From: an uncultured Methanomicrobiales archaeon
GTDB lineage: Archaea; Halobacteriota; Methanomicrobia; Methanomicrobiales; Methanospirillaceae
Reading direction: 5' to 3'
Length of the DNA: 64,000 nucleotides
Assembly: GCA_903832665.1 (NCBI GenBank)
Contig: CAILCG010000026.1
Location: 92,988-156,987, forward strand
This document shows positions 51,721 through 62,097 of this stretch, piece by piece. The position numbers were made by a program, and so were the translations under genes. Numbering within the stretch: the stretch's first letter is position 1; each line of letters begins with the position of its first letter. The notes beneath the pieces were generated by a model that was given only the letters and a program-made list of their open reading frames with translations, was not told where the DNA came from and ran no database searches.

Positions 51721-54105
51721 ATGCAGTTTTTTTCCAACATGAAAGTCGGGACCAAGATTCTCGTCATCTGTCTTTTCTTGGCAATCATCCCGACACTGTT
51801 ACTCGGGCTGGTCGCCTACACCAGTTCAAGCAGTGTTATCAGTGAACAGACCCAGGCACTGTTAGAGACCCAGACAGGGGATATGAAAGGGTGGGTTGGC
51901 GACGTCTACAAGCTGACCCGCAATAAGGTAAACAGTGACCTCAATGTAGCCAAACAGAATTTCTATGGTAAAGGAACTCCGCAGGTCATTGACGGCAAGA
52001 TGACGGTTATCGACAAGAGCGGGAACCGTTATGTTGTTAACGACAATTTCGAGATCGTTGACCAGGTGCAGGCAATGGTCGGGGGGGCTGCGACGGTTTT
52101 CCAGGTATACAATGACAGTTACGCGGTACGCATTTCTACCAATGTTCTCGACACCAATGGGAAACGTGCAGTGGGAACCCGCCTTACTGACGATGTCTAT
52201 AAAGTGACCGTGAACGAAGGCAAGACCTACTACGGGAGACGCGACCTGTTCGGGAAGAATTACGTCACTGCCTATGAGCCAATCAAAGATCCCAATGGAA
52301 AGATAATCGGGGTCCTCTTCGTAGGGACGGAAGAAGGACAGACCCTCGACGTGGTCAAGACAAGTATACGTTCAACCGTAGTAGGGAAAAACGGATACAT
52401 GTACGTGATTGACGGCGCCGGAAACGTTCTTGTCCATCCAAGCGCCCAGGGAGAAAACTGGAAAGACAAGGATTACGTCCAGCTGATGTTCAAAAACAAA
52501 GAAGGGGCGATTCCCCACATTGCTGACGGGAAGAATGTTCTTGATGCCTACACGTACTACGACCAGCTCGACTGGTATATCGTATCGAGGGCAGACCTCT
52601 CTGATTTCACCGGACCCATCGACACCATACGAAACACCATCTTTGCCCTGATGATTGCATCGATGGCCATCGGTGCGACCATTGCAATCCTCTTTGGGCG
52701 CTCCATCTCCGGACCCCTGCAATCGGTCGTAGTGATGATCAAGGAACTCAGGAACGGTCACCTTTCTACGCGACTCAACATCAAGAGACAGGATGAGATA
52801 GGGATCATGGCTGCGACCATGGATGAGTTTGCTGATGATCTCCAGACAAACGTAGTGGGAAATATCAAAAAGATTGCCAAAGGCGATTACATCGAGGCCT
52901 TTGCTGAACCGGTTGATGACCGTGACGAGATCCGGCCAGCCCTGCGGATGATGGTGGAGTCGCTGGATCACTTGCATAAAGAAACGATCAAACTCACGGA
53001 TGCAGCACGGGCCGGGGACCTGTCCGTCCGGGGGAATGAGAATGCGTTCCGGGGCGGCTACCGGATGATCATCGCCGGGTTCAACAAGACGCTCGAAACG
53101 ATTACTGAACCGGTGAATGAAGCGATGCGCCTGGCCCGGTTTTACGCGTCCGGCGATTTTACCGCCCGGTTCGATGAGAAGATCCCGGTTGCCGGCGAAT
53201 TTGTTGCCTACCGGGATGCACTCAATACGATCGGTATCGAACTCCAGCGCCTGATGAAGCTGATCAATGAGGAACTATACGAAGGTGTATCCGTCCTCTC
53301 ATCAGCATCGAGTGAGATCCTGACCGTCACCACCCAGCTTGCCAATGCGAGTTCCCAGACCGCAAGCACGATCAATGATACATCGGATACCGTTGAAGGG
53401 GTCAGGAAAAAAACCGACATCGTTATCCTCAAGTCCAAATCCGTGTCCGAAAAGGCGATGAAAGCGATAACGGTCTCGGGGGAGGGCCAAAAATCCGTGC
53501 AGGAGATTCTTGACGGGATGAACCATATCCAGCGGCAGATGGATACGATCGGCATGAGCGTCATCAAGCTCTCCGAACAGAGCCAGGCTATAGGAGAGAT
53601 CATCGCAACCGTGACGGATATTTCCGAGCAGTCCAACCTGCTTGCGGTCAATGCCTCCATTGAGGCGGCAAAAGCCGGGGATTTCGGGAAAGGTTTTGCC
53701 GTAGTTGCCCATGAGATCCACAACCTTGCCGAACAGTCCAAGCAGGCAACAGCCAACATCCGGACTATCCTGACCGATATCCAGCGCGGAGTATCCTCGA
53801 CCGTGGTATCGACCGAGCAGGGAACCCGGTCTGTTGCAGACGCAGTCCGGCTGACCAGCGATGCCCGGGAAGCGATCGAGGTCCTCACCCGGTCTATTGC
53901 CGACTCATCACGGGAAGCGATCGAAATCACTGCATCCATCCAGGAACAGGCAGCCGGCGTTGACCAGATCTCGCGGGCCATGGAAAAGATACGGGCTGCG
54001 GCACAGAAAAATCTCGAGATTACCCGGAAAGCCGAAAAGACTGCAGAGGACCTGCATGAGCTGGGCGTGCGCTTAAAGAAACTCACCGTCCAGTACCACG
54101 TCTGA
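51721..54105 (+). CDS. Methyl-accepting chemotaxis receptor with Cache sensor
   Basis: A 794-residue receptor. Helix 1 at about 10-32, an extracellular Cache domain to about 300 ('[18 protein letters not shown]', '[14 protein letters not shown]'), helix 2 near 312-330, then HAMP and further HAMP-like segments to 500. The cytoplasmic signalling hairpin has the conserved tip '[20 protein letters not shown]' and '[19 protein letters not shown]', which binds CheA and CheW. Likely senses a small extracellular ligand. The gene sits between cheW and cheA, so it is probably the dedicated input of this cluster. Confidence 0.93.
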   Translation: MQFFSNMKVGTKILVICLFLAIIPTLLLGLVAYTSSSSVISEQTQALLETQTGDMKGWVGDVYKLTRNKVNSDLNVAKQNFYGKGTPQVIDGKMTVIDKSGNRYVVNDNFEIVDQVQAMVGGAATVFQVYNDSYAVRISTNVLDTNGKRAVGTRLTDDVYKVTVNEGKTYYGRRDLFGKNYVTAYEPIKDPNGKIIGVLFVGTEEGQTLDVVKTSIRSTVVGKNGYMYVIDGAGNVLVHPSAQGENWKDKDYVQLMFKNKEGAIPHIADGKNVLDAYTYYDQLDWYIVSRADLSDFTGPIDTIRNTIFALMIASMAIGATIAILFGRSISGPLQSVVVMIKELRNGHLSTRLNIKRQDEIGIMAATMDEFADDLQTNVVGNIKKIAKGDYIEAFAEPVDDRDEIRPALRMMVESLDHLHKETIKLTDAARAGDLSVRGNENAFRGGYRMIIAGFNKTLETITEPVNEAMRLARFYASGDFTARFDEKIPVAGEFVAYRDALNTIGIELQRLMKLINEELYEGVSVLSSASSEILTVTTQLANASSQTASTINDTSDTVEGVRKKTDIVILKSKSVSEKAMKAITVSGEGQKSVQEILDGMNHIQRQMDTIGMSVIKLSEQSQAIGEIIATVTDISEQSNLLAVNASIEAAKAGDFGKGFAVVAHEIHNLAEQSKQATANIRTILTDIQRGVSSTVVSTEQGTRSVADAVRLTSDAREAIEVLTRSIADSSREAIEITASIQEQAAGVDQISRAMEKIRAAAQKNLEITRKAEKTAEDLHELGVRLKKLTVQYHV

Positions 54106-54117
54106 TCACCTTTGCAT

Positions 54118-56529
54118 ATGACCGGCCCGGACGATGAATTCCAGAAAAAACTCCTCGCCACATTCCGGGAGGAGGCAGAGGAATACGTAAACACGATTAC
54201 CAACGGTCTTCTTGAACTGGAGAAGGACGGGCCGGAGACCTCCCCCCAGATAACCGAGAGGGTTTTTAGGACAATCCACAGCCTGAAAGGAGCCGCCCGG
54301 GCAGTCAGTTTAAAAGAGATCGAACTTGTCTGCCAGAATCTCGAAAATGTCTTTGCCGCCATAAAAAACGGGGGGTACCGTCCCGATGCTGAGGCGTTCG
54401 ATATCTTCCACAATGCCGTAAAGGTAATCCGGATACACTTGCAGGGAACCTACGCCCAGCAACCCAGCTCCGCTGAAATCATCCAGGCGATCAGGGGGCT
54501 GATCGTACCTAAAAAGAAAGCGGAAAACGAACCGGATTCCACCCAAAGGAATTATGATGGCACTTCCCTCCATACATCCCCCGTTATCCGCGTTGTTGGT
54601 CCAAAAGACACGACACGGAGAGACTACCGGGAAACCAGCTCTTCTCCGGTGAGTTCTCCCGGTGCATCCGGATCTCTGGAACCGGGATCATTACCTGTCC
54701 GGGGATCAGTCCTGAAAGAAGGGTTGTACCCGGGAACCGGGAGCAGTACCACGGTCAGGATTGCCGCCCATAAACTTGATCGGCTGATCGCGGGATCCGA
54801 TGATCTCCTTACCACGCGGCTCTTCATCACCCACCGGATGCGGGAGCTTGAGGAGATGATGACGAGATTTGCCCAGTGGCGCTGGAACCATGCCATGATC
54901 TCTTCCGATCTCTATCTGCTCCGCGAAGCCATCGAGGGAACAAAAACAACCACTCTTCCCCCGGATCTTGTCGTCCCGCTCCGCCACATGCTCGAGTTCA
55001 TGGAGTATGACCGGGAATTCATGACCTATCTTCGGCACGATCTGGGGGCCCACATACGGGCAACCGAACAGGACCGGGCTGCACTCGAAGCCAGCACGTC
55101 AGAAATATCTGACCTGATCCATGATGCGGTCCTGGTACCGATATCCGATATCCTGTTACCCTTCTCGGGATTTGTTCGGGAATATTCACGCAGGACGGGA
55201 AAACAAGTCGATCTCACCATAGAAGGCGGAGAGATCGAGATGGATCGCCGTATCCTCGAATCGCTCAAAGATCCTCTCATGCACCTGATCAACAACAGCA
55301 TCGATCACGGCATATGCTATCCCGACATACGGGAGGAACAGCACAAACCAGCCCGGGGGAATATCCGGATCCATATTGTCCCCATATCCGGCAGCAAAGT
55401 CGGCATTGAAGTGTCCGATGATGGGGCGGGAATTGACTGCACCAAAGTGCGGAACTCATCGGTAAAAAACGGGATCATCACGGCGGGAGAGGCAAAAAAA
55501 CTTACCGATGAAGAAGCGATGTGGCTCATCTTCCGTTCCGGGTTATCCGTAAAACCCGATGTCACCGACATTTCCGGAAGAGGGCTCGGGCTGGCCATTG
55601 TTGAAGATACCGTGACGCGTCTTGGCGGCAACGTGATCCTCTCGTCACAGTTAGGAAAAGGAACCAGCATCACCATGAGAGTCCCGGTGAGGCTTGCCAC
55701 ATTCCGCGGGGTTGTTGTCCGGTCCGGCAGCCACAAGTACGTCCTTCCCATGCAGCAGGTCCGCCAGGTCTTCAGGGCCAAACCCGATGCAGTCACATTC
55801 CAGGGCAACCGGCCTACCCTCACGCTCAATGGAGAAGTCATCAGCATCATACGGCTCACCGACGCCCTGGGAATTGGCAAATACCACCATGCCTCAGAAA
55901 TTCTCTCACAGGTACCGATAATCATCATCGCGTATGGTGCAGGGCAGATTGCCTGCATGGTCGATGAGGTTCTCCAGGTCCAGGAGATCGTGGTGCGGCC
56001 CCTGGGCAGCCAGTTGCGCCGGGTAAAACGCATCACGGGGGCTGCAATTCTCGGGGACGGGACCATCGCCATTGTCCTTGACCCGATTGAACTGATCCAG
56101 GAAGCGGTCTGGACAGAACTGTCGGCCCCGCACACGGAACTGCGCGATGCCGTGTTGGGACGCGTGCTGGTTGTTGAGGATTCTGTCACATCCCGGATGT
56201 TCCTGGCAAATATCTTGGAACAGAGAGGACATGAAGTCATGACCGCACGGGATGGCATGGAAGCATTCGCAATGCTTAAAGAGGATAAGTTTGATATGGT
56301 CGTCTCAGATGTGGATATGCCACGGATGAACGGCTTTACCCTCACAGAAAAGATCCGGGCAGACAGCCGTCTTGCGTACCTTCCCGTGGTGCTGGTCACC
56401 TCGCTGGACAGCAAGGAGGACCGGGCGCATGGTATTGCAGTGGGTGCGGATGTGTACATGGAAAAAAGCGGTTTTGAGAAGGAACAGTTTTTATCCGTGA
56501 TCCATGAACTGCTCCAGGGAGATTACTAG
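54118..56529 (+). CDS. cheA: CheA-type histidine kinase with C-terminal receiver
   Basis: An 803-residue hybrid CheA. The Hpt domain carries the phospho-acceptor His54 ('TIHSLKGAARAV'). A disordered linker to about 200 is followed by a dimerisation-like helix region that is not the standard P3, a kinase domain ('HLINNSIDHGI' N-box, 'EVSDDGAGID' and 'SGRGLGLAIVEDTV' G-boxes), a CheW-like P5 domain near 520-655, and a receiver at about 680-803 with Asp in 'DMVVSDVDMPRMNG'. The ATG at 54118 follows the receptor stop by 12 nt. The attached receiver may be the phosphate sink or the output. Confidence 0.92.
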   Translation: MTGPDDEFQKKLLATFREEAEEYVNTITNGLLELEKDGPETSPQITERVFRTIHSLKGAARAVSLKEIELVCQNLENVFAAIKNGGYRPDAEAFDIFHNAVKVIRIHLQGTYAQQPSSAEIIQAIRGLIVPKKKAENEPDSTQRNYDGTSLHTSPVIRVVGPKDTTRRDYRETSSSPVSSPGASGSLEPGSLPVRGSVLKEGLYPGTGSSTTVRIAAHKLDRLIAGSDDLLTTRLFITHRMRELEEMMTRFAQWRWNHAMISSDLYLLREAIEGTKTTTLPPDLVVPLRHMLEFMEYDREFMTYLRHDLGAHIRATEQDRAALEASTSEISDLIHDAVLVPISDILLPFSGFVREYSRRTGKQVDLTIEGGEIEMDRRILESLKDPLMHLINNSIDHGICYPDIREEQHKPARGNIRIHIVPISGSKVGIEVSDDGAGIDCTKVRNSSVKNGIITAGEAKKLTDEEAMWLIFRSGLSVKPDVTDISGRGLGLAIVEDTVTRLGGNVILSSQLGKGTSITMRVPVRLATFRGVVVRSGSHKYVLPMQQVRQVFRAKPDAVTFQGNRPTLTLNGEVISIIRLTDALGIGKYHHASEILSQVPIIIIAYGAGQIACMVDEVLQVQEIVVRPLGSQLRRVKRITGAAILGDGTIAIVLDPIELIQEAVWTELSAPHTELRDAVLGRVLVVEDSVTSRMFLANILEQRGHEVMTARDGMEAFAMLKEDKFDMVVSDVDMPRMNGFTLTEKIRADSRLAYLPVVLVTSLDSKEDRAHGIAVGADVYMEKSGFEKEQFLSVIHELLQGDY

Positions 56530-56571
56530 CATGAAAAGAGATGATATACCAGTTGCGGAGTCAGCCATTCC

Positions 56572-57888
56572 ATGAACGGTACTGTTCCAAAAAATCCCAT
56601 GAAACTTCTTGTCGTCGAAGACAGCAGGACCCAGGCCGAGTACCTGCGCCATATTCTTGAAAATGAGGGATACCGGGTTGTTCTTGCCACCAATGGCGTT
56701 GATGCACTGGAACAGATCAGGATCGATCGTCCCGCACTGGTACTTTCCGATATTATTATGCCGGAGATGGACGGGTATGAACTCTGCCGCAGGATCCGTT
56801 CCGATGCCGCCACTGCGGCAATGCCCGTTATTCTCGTCACCCAGCTGTTCGATCCCGTTGATGTGATCAAGGGCCTGGAAGCGGGGGCGGACAACTTCAT
56901 CATCAAGCCCTTTGAACCCCAGCATGTCTATTCCCGGATCCATAGAGTACTCCAGACGCTCGACCGTCCTGATCCGGACGGCCGCTCCGGAGCGGGCATC
57001 GAGGTCTCGTTTGCCAACAGCCACCATACCATAACGGCCGGAAGGTTACAGATCCTCACCATCCTGCTCTCGACCTATGACCTGGCAGTGAAAAAAAATA
57101 CCGAACTCCAGGAAACCCATGAGCGCCTCAATGCAGTGAATGAAGAGCTGCAGGTAACCGTAGAAAAACTCAAACAGGCAAATGACGATCTTTTCGCAGA
57201 GAATGCCGAGCGGAGAAAAGTCGAGGATGCACTGGAAAAAGCCAACAAAAAACTCCAGCTGATGGCAAGTATCACCCGGCACGATCTGCTGAACCAGCTC
57301 ATGGCCCTCCACGAGTACATCGAACTCGCCCTCCTTACCAGGAATGATGATGCAGAAAAAGCATGGAATCATATCAGCACCGCGGATGGTGTTGTCAACC
57401 AGACGATCAACACGGTCCGGTTTACTGAGGATTACCAGAAAGTGGGGATCAAATCTGCAGTCTGGCGAAATATCCATTCCCTGGTGAATAATTCCCTGAA
57501 ACATACCTTGCTTGGCACCGTAAAACTGGAGAATTCAATTCCCGCAGATATTGAACTGCGTGCAGACCCGCTCATCGAGAAGGTCTTTTCCAATCTTGTT
57601 GAAAATGCCATTAGGTATGGAGGGAAATCACTTACTTCGATCCGTTTCACCTATGGGTGCAGCAATGATATCGGTAAAATCATCTGCGAGGATGACGGGG
57701 CGGGAATTGCCTTGGATGAGAAGGAGAAGATCTTTGCGTACGGGTTTGGAAAAAATACCGGTCTTGGCCTCTTCCTTTCCCGGGAAATTCTCAATATCAC
57801 CGGCATCACCATAAAAGAAACGGGAGAACCTAGCAAAGGGGCACGATTTGAAATTACCTGCCCGCAGGCAACCATCCGCTCCTCTTAA
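56572..57888 (+). CDS. Receiver-histidine kinase hybrid
   Basis: A 438-residue soluble protein. The receiver domain leads ('KLLVVEDSRTQAEYL'; phospho-acceptor Asp60 in 'LVLSDIIMPEMDG'; Lys in 'NFIIKPFEP'). A coiled coil runs at about 170-235. The kinase part has the acceptor 'ASITRHDLLNQLMALHEYI' near 240 and an ATPase with a good N-box 'NLVENAIRYGG' and G-boxes 'EDDGAGIA' and 'GLGLFLS'. It starts 42 nt after cheA and is well placed to take phosphate from CheA and pass the signal to a second kinase step. Confidence 0.9.
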   Translation: MNGTVPKNPMKLLVVEDSRTQAEYLRHILENEGYRVVLATNGVDALEQIRIDRPALVLSDIIMPEMDGYELCRRIRSDAATAAMPVILVTQLFDPVDVIKGLEAGADNFIIKPFEPQHVYSRIHRVLQTLDRPDPDGRSGAGIEVSFANSHHTITAGRLQILTILLSTYDLAVKKNTELQETHERLNAVNEELQVTVEKLKQANDDLFAENAERRKVEDALEKANKKLQLMASITRHDLLNQLMALHEYIELALLTRNDDAEKAWNHISTADGVVNQTINTVRFTEDYQKVGIKSAVWRNIHSLVNNSLKHTLLGTVKLENSIPADIELRADPLIEKVFSNLVENAIRYGGKSLTSIRFTYGCSNDIGKIICEDDGAGIALDEKEKIFAYGFGKNTGLGLFLSREILNITGITIKETGEPSKGARFEITCPQATIRSS

Positions 57889-57939
57889 AAAAACCAAAAT
57901 GCCCGTCCAGAACCAAATCCAGAACCCCAGGGTACCCTC

Positions 57940-59871
57940 ATGATGAATACGATTTTTTCCCAGTTATCATCCCCGTTCACGCGTACGCGGGTACTGACCC
58001 TTGCGGTTGCAACAGTTATTGCACTGGCGTTAAATCTCGGGGGAATGGTCAACGGTGTCACTGCACTCCTTTCGCATGTCATCTACATCCCGATTGTTCT
58101 TGCAGCGTACTGGTTTCCCCGCCGGGGTCTTGCGTTTTCCGCGCTCATCGCAGGGGCCTATGGGGCATTGATCGTACTCACCCTGCCCCTTGATCTTCTC
58201 CTTATCATCTCAACCCTCTTCCGGATGGTCTTCTTCATCCTTATCGGAGGAGTAGTCTCATCTCTCTCAGCAAAACTGCGGGCATCCGAACAGCAGCTTC
58301 ACGAGATTATTGAATTTCTCCCCTACCCTACCTTTGCCGTAGACCGTGAGGGGACAGTAATCGCATGGAACCAGGCCGTTGAGGAGCTGACCGGCGTGCA
58401 AAAAACAGAGATCCTCCATAAAGGAGACTGTGCCTATTCCCATGCATTCTATGGAGAGAAGCGTCCTGCCCTCCTGGATCTCATTCTTCACCCGGATCCC
58501 CGGACCGAATCTTATTACCCCCAGGTAAAAAAAGAGGGCAAGAAACTGGTTACGGAAATTTTTATCCCCCGTTTCAAAGGAGGAAAAGGAGTACATCTCA
58601 GGATCGCAGCAACCGCCCTTGTTGACGGGAGAGAAAATATCACCGGCGCCATTGAATCCATCCGGGACATTACCGAGCAGGTGCTGACCGAATCGGCACT
58701 CCAGAATACCAGCAACCGGCTCAATACGATTGCCGGCATCGTGCGTCACGACATTTCAAGAAAACTCGCCGGCCTGTATGGGATCCTCTCTATCGGGGTG
58801 ATGAAATTCGATGATCCCGACGTCCTGTTCTTCATCGAAGCCCTCAAGGATTCAGCCCAGGGTATCCAGCGCCAGATCGATATATCCCGGGAGTTTAAGG
58901 ATATCGGCACGTCATCCCCGAAATGGATTCATGTACAGAACGCCGTGCAGGACGCGATGGGACGTCTCGGGTGTGGAGGTGTCTCGTTCAGGATATGGAC
59001 TGAACGGCTCGAAGTCTTTGCCGATCCCCACCTGACCGCTGTTTTTTACCATATCTTTGACTCGGCCATAAAAGAGACCGAGGGTGTCACTACCATTGTC
59101 GTCACGTATCACCCGCGGGAGAACGGTTGTGCTATTATCGCAGAAACAGATGGTGCCGGGTTTGAAACGAGCGCAAAAGAATCCCTCTTTACCCAGAGGG
59201 AGGAACGCTATGGTCACGGGTTATTTTTAGCCCATGAAATTTGTGCCATCAGCGATATGACCATCCGGGAAACGGGAACGCCTAAAAAAGGCACACGGTT
59301 TGAGATCCTCATACCTCCCGAAGGCTTCCGTATTGAGATGAGAGAGCAGGACGATATCATCGGGTTCCGGAAAAATAACGGGAGTGTCGGCCAGGATCCG
59401 GTTCGGACGAATGGGATCCCGGCAGGGACAACGACAATGGTACGGGAATTGCGGCCGGATGAATTTTCCGCAGCGGACAGATGCTGGGTGGATTACCATG
59501 ACACTACGGGGGATCCCGCTACGGACCGTATTTTTGCGGTTTTTGTAGGGGACCGGATCGTCTCTCTGGCCCGTTGCCGTCGTCATCCGGACGGGATGGA
59601 TGTGGATGGCATTTTTACACCGGAAGGAGAGCGCCGCAAAGGCTATTCACGGCTTGCAGTCGGGGCGCTTGTAGATGCCTGCCATAATGATGTGCTGTAC
59701 ATGCATGCAGTCCGCCACCTCACCGGTTTTTACGCCAAAATGGGATTCGTACCGATAGAAGAAAAAGAGCTGCCCGCCACGATACGCGAGAGATACCTCT
59801 GGGCCGGGGGGAACCTTGAAGGAGCGGAGGTCCAGCCCATGTACCGGAAAGCCGGATTATTCTTTTCGTGA
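57940..59871 (+). CDS. Membrane PAS histidine kinase fused to a GNAT acetyltransferase
   Basis: A 643-residue protein. Residues 18-110 hold three or four membrane helices, 118-245 a PAS domain, and 'GIVRHDISRKLAGLYG' carries acceptor His270. The ATPase (340-460) is weak: the N-box reads 'HIFDSAIKETEG', with Ser where Asn binds Mg, though 'DGAG' and 'GHGLFLAHEI' remain. After a 40-residue linker, residues 500-640 are a GNAT domain ('FAVFVGDRIVSLARC', 'GERRKGYSRLAVGALVDAC', 'HLTGFYAKMGFVP'). No stop separates the parts. Last gene of the chemosensory cluster; the GNAT domain is the likely output. Confidence 0.88.
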   Translation: MMNTIFSQLSSPFTRTRVLTLAVATVIALALNLGGMVNGVTALLSHVIYIPIVLAAYWFPRRGLAFSALIAGAYGALIVLTLPLDLLLIISTLFRMVFFILIGGVVSSLSAKLRASEQQLHEIIEFLPYPTFAVDREGTVIAWNQAVEELTGVQKTEILHKGDCAYSHAFYGEKRPALLDLILHPDPRTESYYPQVKKEGKKLVTEIFIPRFKGGKGVHLRIAATALVDGRENITGAIESIRDITEQVLTESALQNTSNRLNTIAGIVRHDISRKLAGLYGILSIGVMKFDDPDVLFFIEALKDSAQGIQRQIDISREFKDIGTSSPKWIHVQNAVQDAMGRLGCGGVSFRIWTERLEVFADPHLTAVFYHIFDSAIKETEGVTTIVVTYHPRENGCAIIAETDGAGFETSAKESLFTQREERYGHGLFLAHEICAISDMTIRETGTPKKGTRFEILIPPEGFRIEMREQDDIIGFRKNNGSVGQDPVRTNGIPAGTTTMVRELRPDEFSAADRCWVDYHDTTGDPATDRIFAVFVGDRIVSLARCRRHPDGMDVDGIFTPEGERRKGYSRLAVGALVDACHNDVLYMHAVRHLTGFYAKMGFVPIEEKELPATIRERYLWAGGNLEGAEVQPMYRKAGLFFS

Positions 59872-59997
59872 GGGGCCGGAAAAATACCGGTAATCCTGAG
59901 CATGGAAAATCGCGGCGCGATGAGATGGCAGTTTTTCCCGGGATAGCGCCCCCTCGTTTTTTATACTTGAATACCAGAGGGACTATTCAGACCTCCC

Positions 59998-60627
59998 ATG
60001 CGTATCCGCGATCTGATTCTCCCCGAAGACAAAATATTTTTTACCCTTTTTAAAGAGATGGCCGGGAAAATTTCCGAAGCTTCCGTCACCCTGAACGAGA
60101 TCACCCACGAACTTCCCAATGGCACAGAAAAATCCCACAAGGTGCGACAGTTTGAGCACCAGTGCGACGAGATCACCCGTCACATATACGAGCGGCTGAA
60201 TGAGTCGCTGATCACGCCGCTCGAACCCGAAGAGATCTCGCGTATTGCACCGGTCATGGATGATGTCATGGACCGCATTGACCGGGTCACCCAGCAGATC
60301 TGCAACTATGAACTTGCCCAGAGCAATGAAACACTCAAGGAATTTTCCTACCTGATCATGCTCTCGACCGCAGAGATCGTAGAAGCAGTCGATGGTCTTG
60401 AGAACCTGAAGAACCCCGATGACGTGAAGAGCCACACGACCGAGATAAACCGGATCTATAACCTGGCCATTGAATTGCAGGCAAAGGCGGTGCTCGATCT
60501 CTTCAAGACAAAGGATCTCCTGCTGATCATCAAGCTCAAGGATATCTACGAGGGACTCAGCCGGGTAATGGAGAAGTGCAATGATGTCGGGCACGCACTC
60601 AATGACCTCGCGATGAGTCACGCATGA
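59998..60627 (+). CDS. DUF47 (PhoU-like) partner of a phosphate transporter, copy 1
   Basis: A 209-residue all-helical protein of the DUF47/TIGR00153 family, related to PhoU. 'RQFEHQCDEITRHIYERLNE' and 'LIIKLKDIYEGLSRVMEKCND' are the metal-cluster-type E/DxxxD motifs. These proteins are encoded with PiT transporters and probably regulate them. The TGA stop overlaps the ATG of the following transporter (ATGA), so translation is coupled. Confidence 0.92.
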   Translation: MRIRDLILPEDKIFFTLFKEMAGKISEASVTLNEITHELPNGTEKSHKVRQFEHQCDEITRHIYERLNESLITPLEPEEISRIAPVMDDVMDRIDRVTQQICNYELAQSNETLKEFSYLIMLSTAEIVEAVDGLENLKNPDDVKSHTTEINRIYNLAIELQAKAVLDLFKTKDLLLIIKLKDIYEGLSRVMEKCNDVGHALNDLAMSHA

Positions 60628-61798
60628 TAGGCATGGATCCCATCATCCTCGCTCTCGCCCTGAACTTTGTCAATGGCCTCAATGATGCCTCGCACTCGAT
60701 TGCCACCGTAGTAGCAACAAAAGCCCTCTCACCCATAAAAGCAGTATTCTCAACGGCGATCTGCAACATGATCGGGCCGTTTATCTTTTCCACCGCAGTA
60801 GCCGCCACAATAGAACGGCGATCATCACCAAAAGTGCGCTTACCCCGCTCTCGATTGTCGTTGCAATGGGTGCATCGATCATCCTGGTGTTTGTTGCTAC
60901 CCGCATGGGCATCCCGCTCTCCAGCAGTCATGCCCTGGTGGGAGGCCTGCTGGGAGCCGGAATCGGAGCAGCCGGCCTCTCTGCCGTGATCCTTCCCACG
61001 CAGGAGATTATACTCCAGGTGTTCGGCTTTGCCTGCCTCGGCGCAGTACTCGGGGCTCTTGTACTGGCCATCATCTGTGCTGCATTCGAAGGGGATATCC
61101 GGTTTGGCATCATGCTCGGAAGTGTCTGCGGTGCGGGAATCATTATCCCGGTACTGATGGTTGCCGGGGTACTGCAGCTCCATGGCCTGCTCGCAATCGT
61201 ACTGTTCATCCTGATCTCGCCCCTCCTGGGGATGTCCGCGGCCTTCCTCTTCAATATCCTCATCTCCCAGCTCATCAAGCATTCACGCCAGAGCAGGGCA
61301 AAACGTATCTTCCAGCCCCTGCATGTACTGGCATGCCTCGGGCAGGCAACCGCACATGGTGCAAACGACGGCCAGCATGCAGTGGGAGTGATCACCGCAC
61401 TGCTGGTCTCATCCGGATTTCTCCTGACCTTCGATGTCCCGACCTGGGTCATCCTCGCATCGGCAGTTGCGATCGGGCTGGGCACCTGTTTCGGGGGTTG
61501 GCAGGTGGTGGACAAGATGGCAAAAGATATCACAAAAATCCGGCCGCACCAGGGGTTTTGTGCCGCAACCGCAAGCAGTGCCATTCTCGTGATGGTCACC
61601 CAGCAGGGAATACCGGTCTCTTCCACGCATGCAATCAATGGGGCAATCATCGGAGTCGGTGCCACGCGGGGGAGAACTGCTGTCCAGTGGCAGGTGGTGC
61701 GGGAGATGATGACCGCATGGATCATTACCATCCCGCTCGCGCTGGTAGTTTCGTATGGAGGATACCTGCTCATCAGCTTCATTCTTGGTAAGGTATAG
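60624..61798 (+). pseudogene. PiT-family phosphate transporter, frameshifted
   Basis: The first frame begins 'LNFVNGLNDASHSIATVVAT', the PiT signature, and follows the family to 'FIFSTAVAAT' at 60813. There one G seems to be missing; from 60814 the +1 frame continues 'TAIITKSALTPLSIVVAMGA' and 'MGIPLSSSHALVGGLLGAG', with the second signature 'ATAHGANDGQHAVGVITALL' later. Restoring one base gives about 391 residues with ten helices. It imports inorganic phosphate with H+ or Na+ or metal-phosphate. As written it is truncated after about 65 residues. Confidence 0.85.
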
Positions 61799-61813
61799 TG
61801 TTTTAAAAAAAAA

Positions 61814-62010
61814 GCTCTGTAGAAATCTTAAAAAGGACCCTATTGGATTGCGATGAAGCCACGGGCGCTCGGGGTCTCATCGACCCTCGCCCCGTGGAGC
61901 ATGGCCATGAAAAGTACTTCGGCGTCTGGTTATATCCCAACGAAAATATGGGGGTCAAGGGGGTCACCATCGCAATTTCCACTGAGCGTGAAAAATGATT
62001 TCTACAGAGC
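61814..62010. mobile_element. MITE with 14-bp terminal inverted repeats
   Basis: GCTCTGTAGAAATC at 61814-61827 is perfectly inverted as GATTTCTACAGAGC at 61997-62010, giving a 197-bp element. Both ends abut runs of eight or more A, which fit an A-rich target duplication. It encodes no transposase. Inside are an 8-bp nested repeat (ATTGCGAT 61847-61854, ATCGCAAT 61969-61976) and a CCACGGG/CCCGTGG hairpin at about 61859-61899. A third terminal repeat is at 63862. Confidence 0.8.
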
Positions 62011-62054
62011 AAAAAAAATCGTCTTAAATTCAACAATAATTCACAAAAATTCCG

Positions 62055-62067
62055 CTATATTTTTTAA
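62055..62067 (+). promoter_or_regulatory. TATA box of the second DUF47-PiT operon
   Basis: CTATATTTTTTAA lies about 31-43 nt before the ATG at 62098 and 45 nt beyond the MITE, so the operon has its own promoter next to the insertion. Confidence 0.5.
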
Positions 62068-62097
62068 GAACAGCAACCGATTACCAGTAGGTTTGTT

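Noticed and set aside
61803..62036. 77-residue minus-strand frame across the MITE
   Set aside because: It runs through both terminal repeats and so is a product of the element's sequence; no transposase motif is present.
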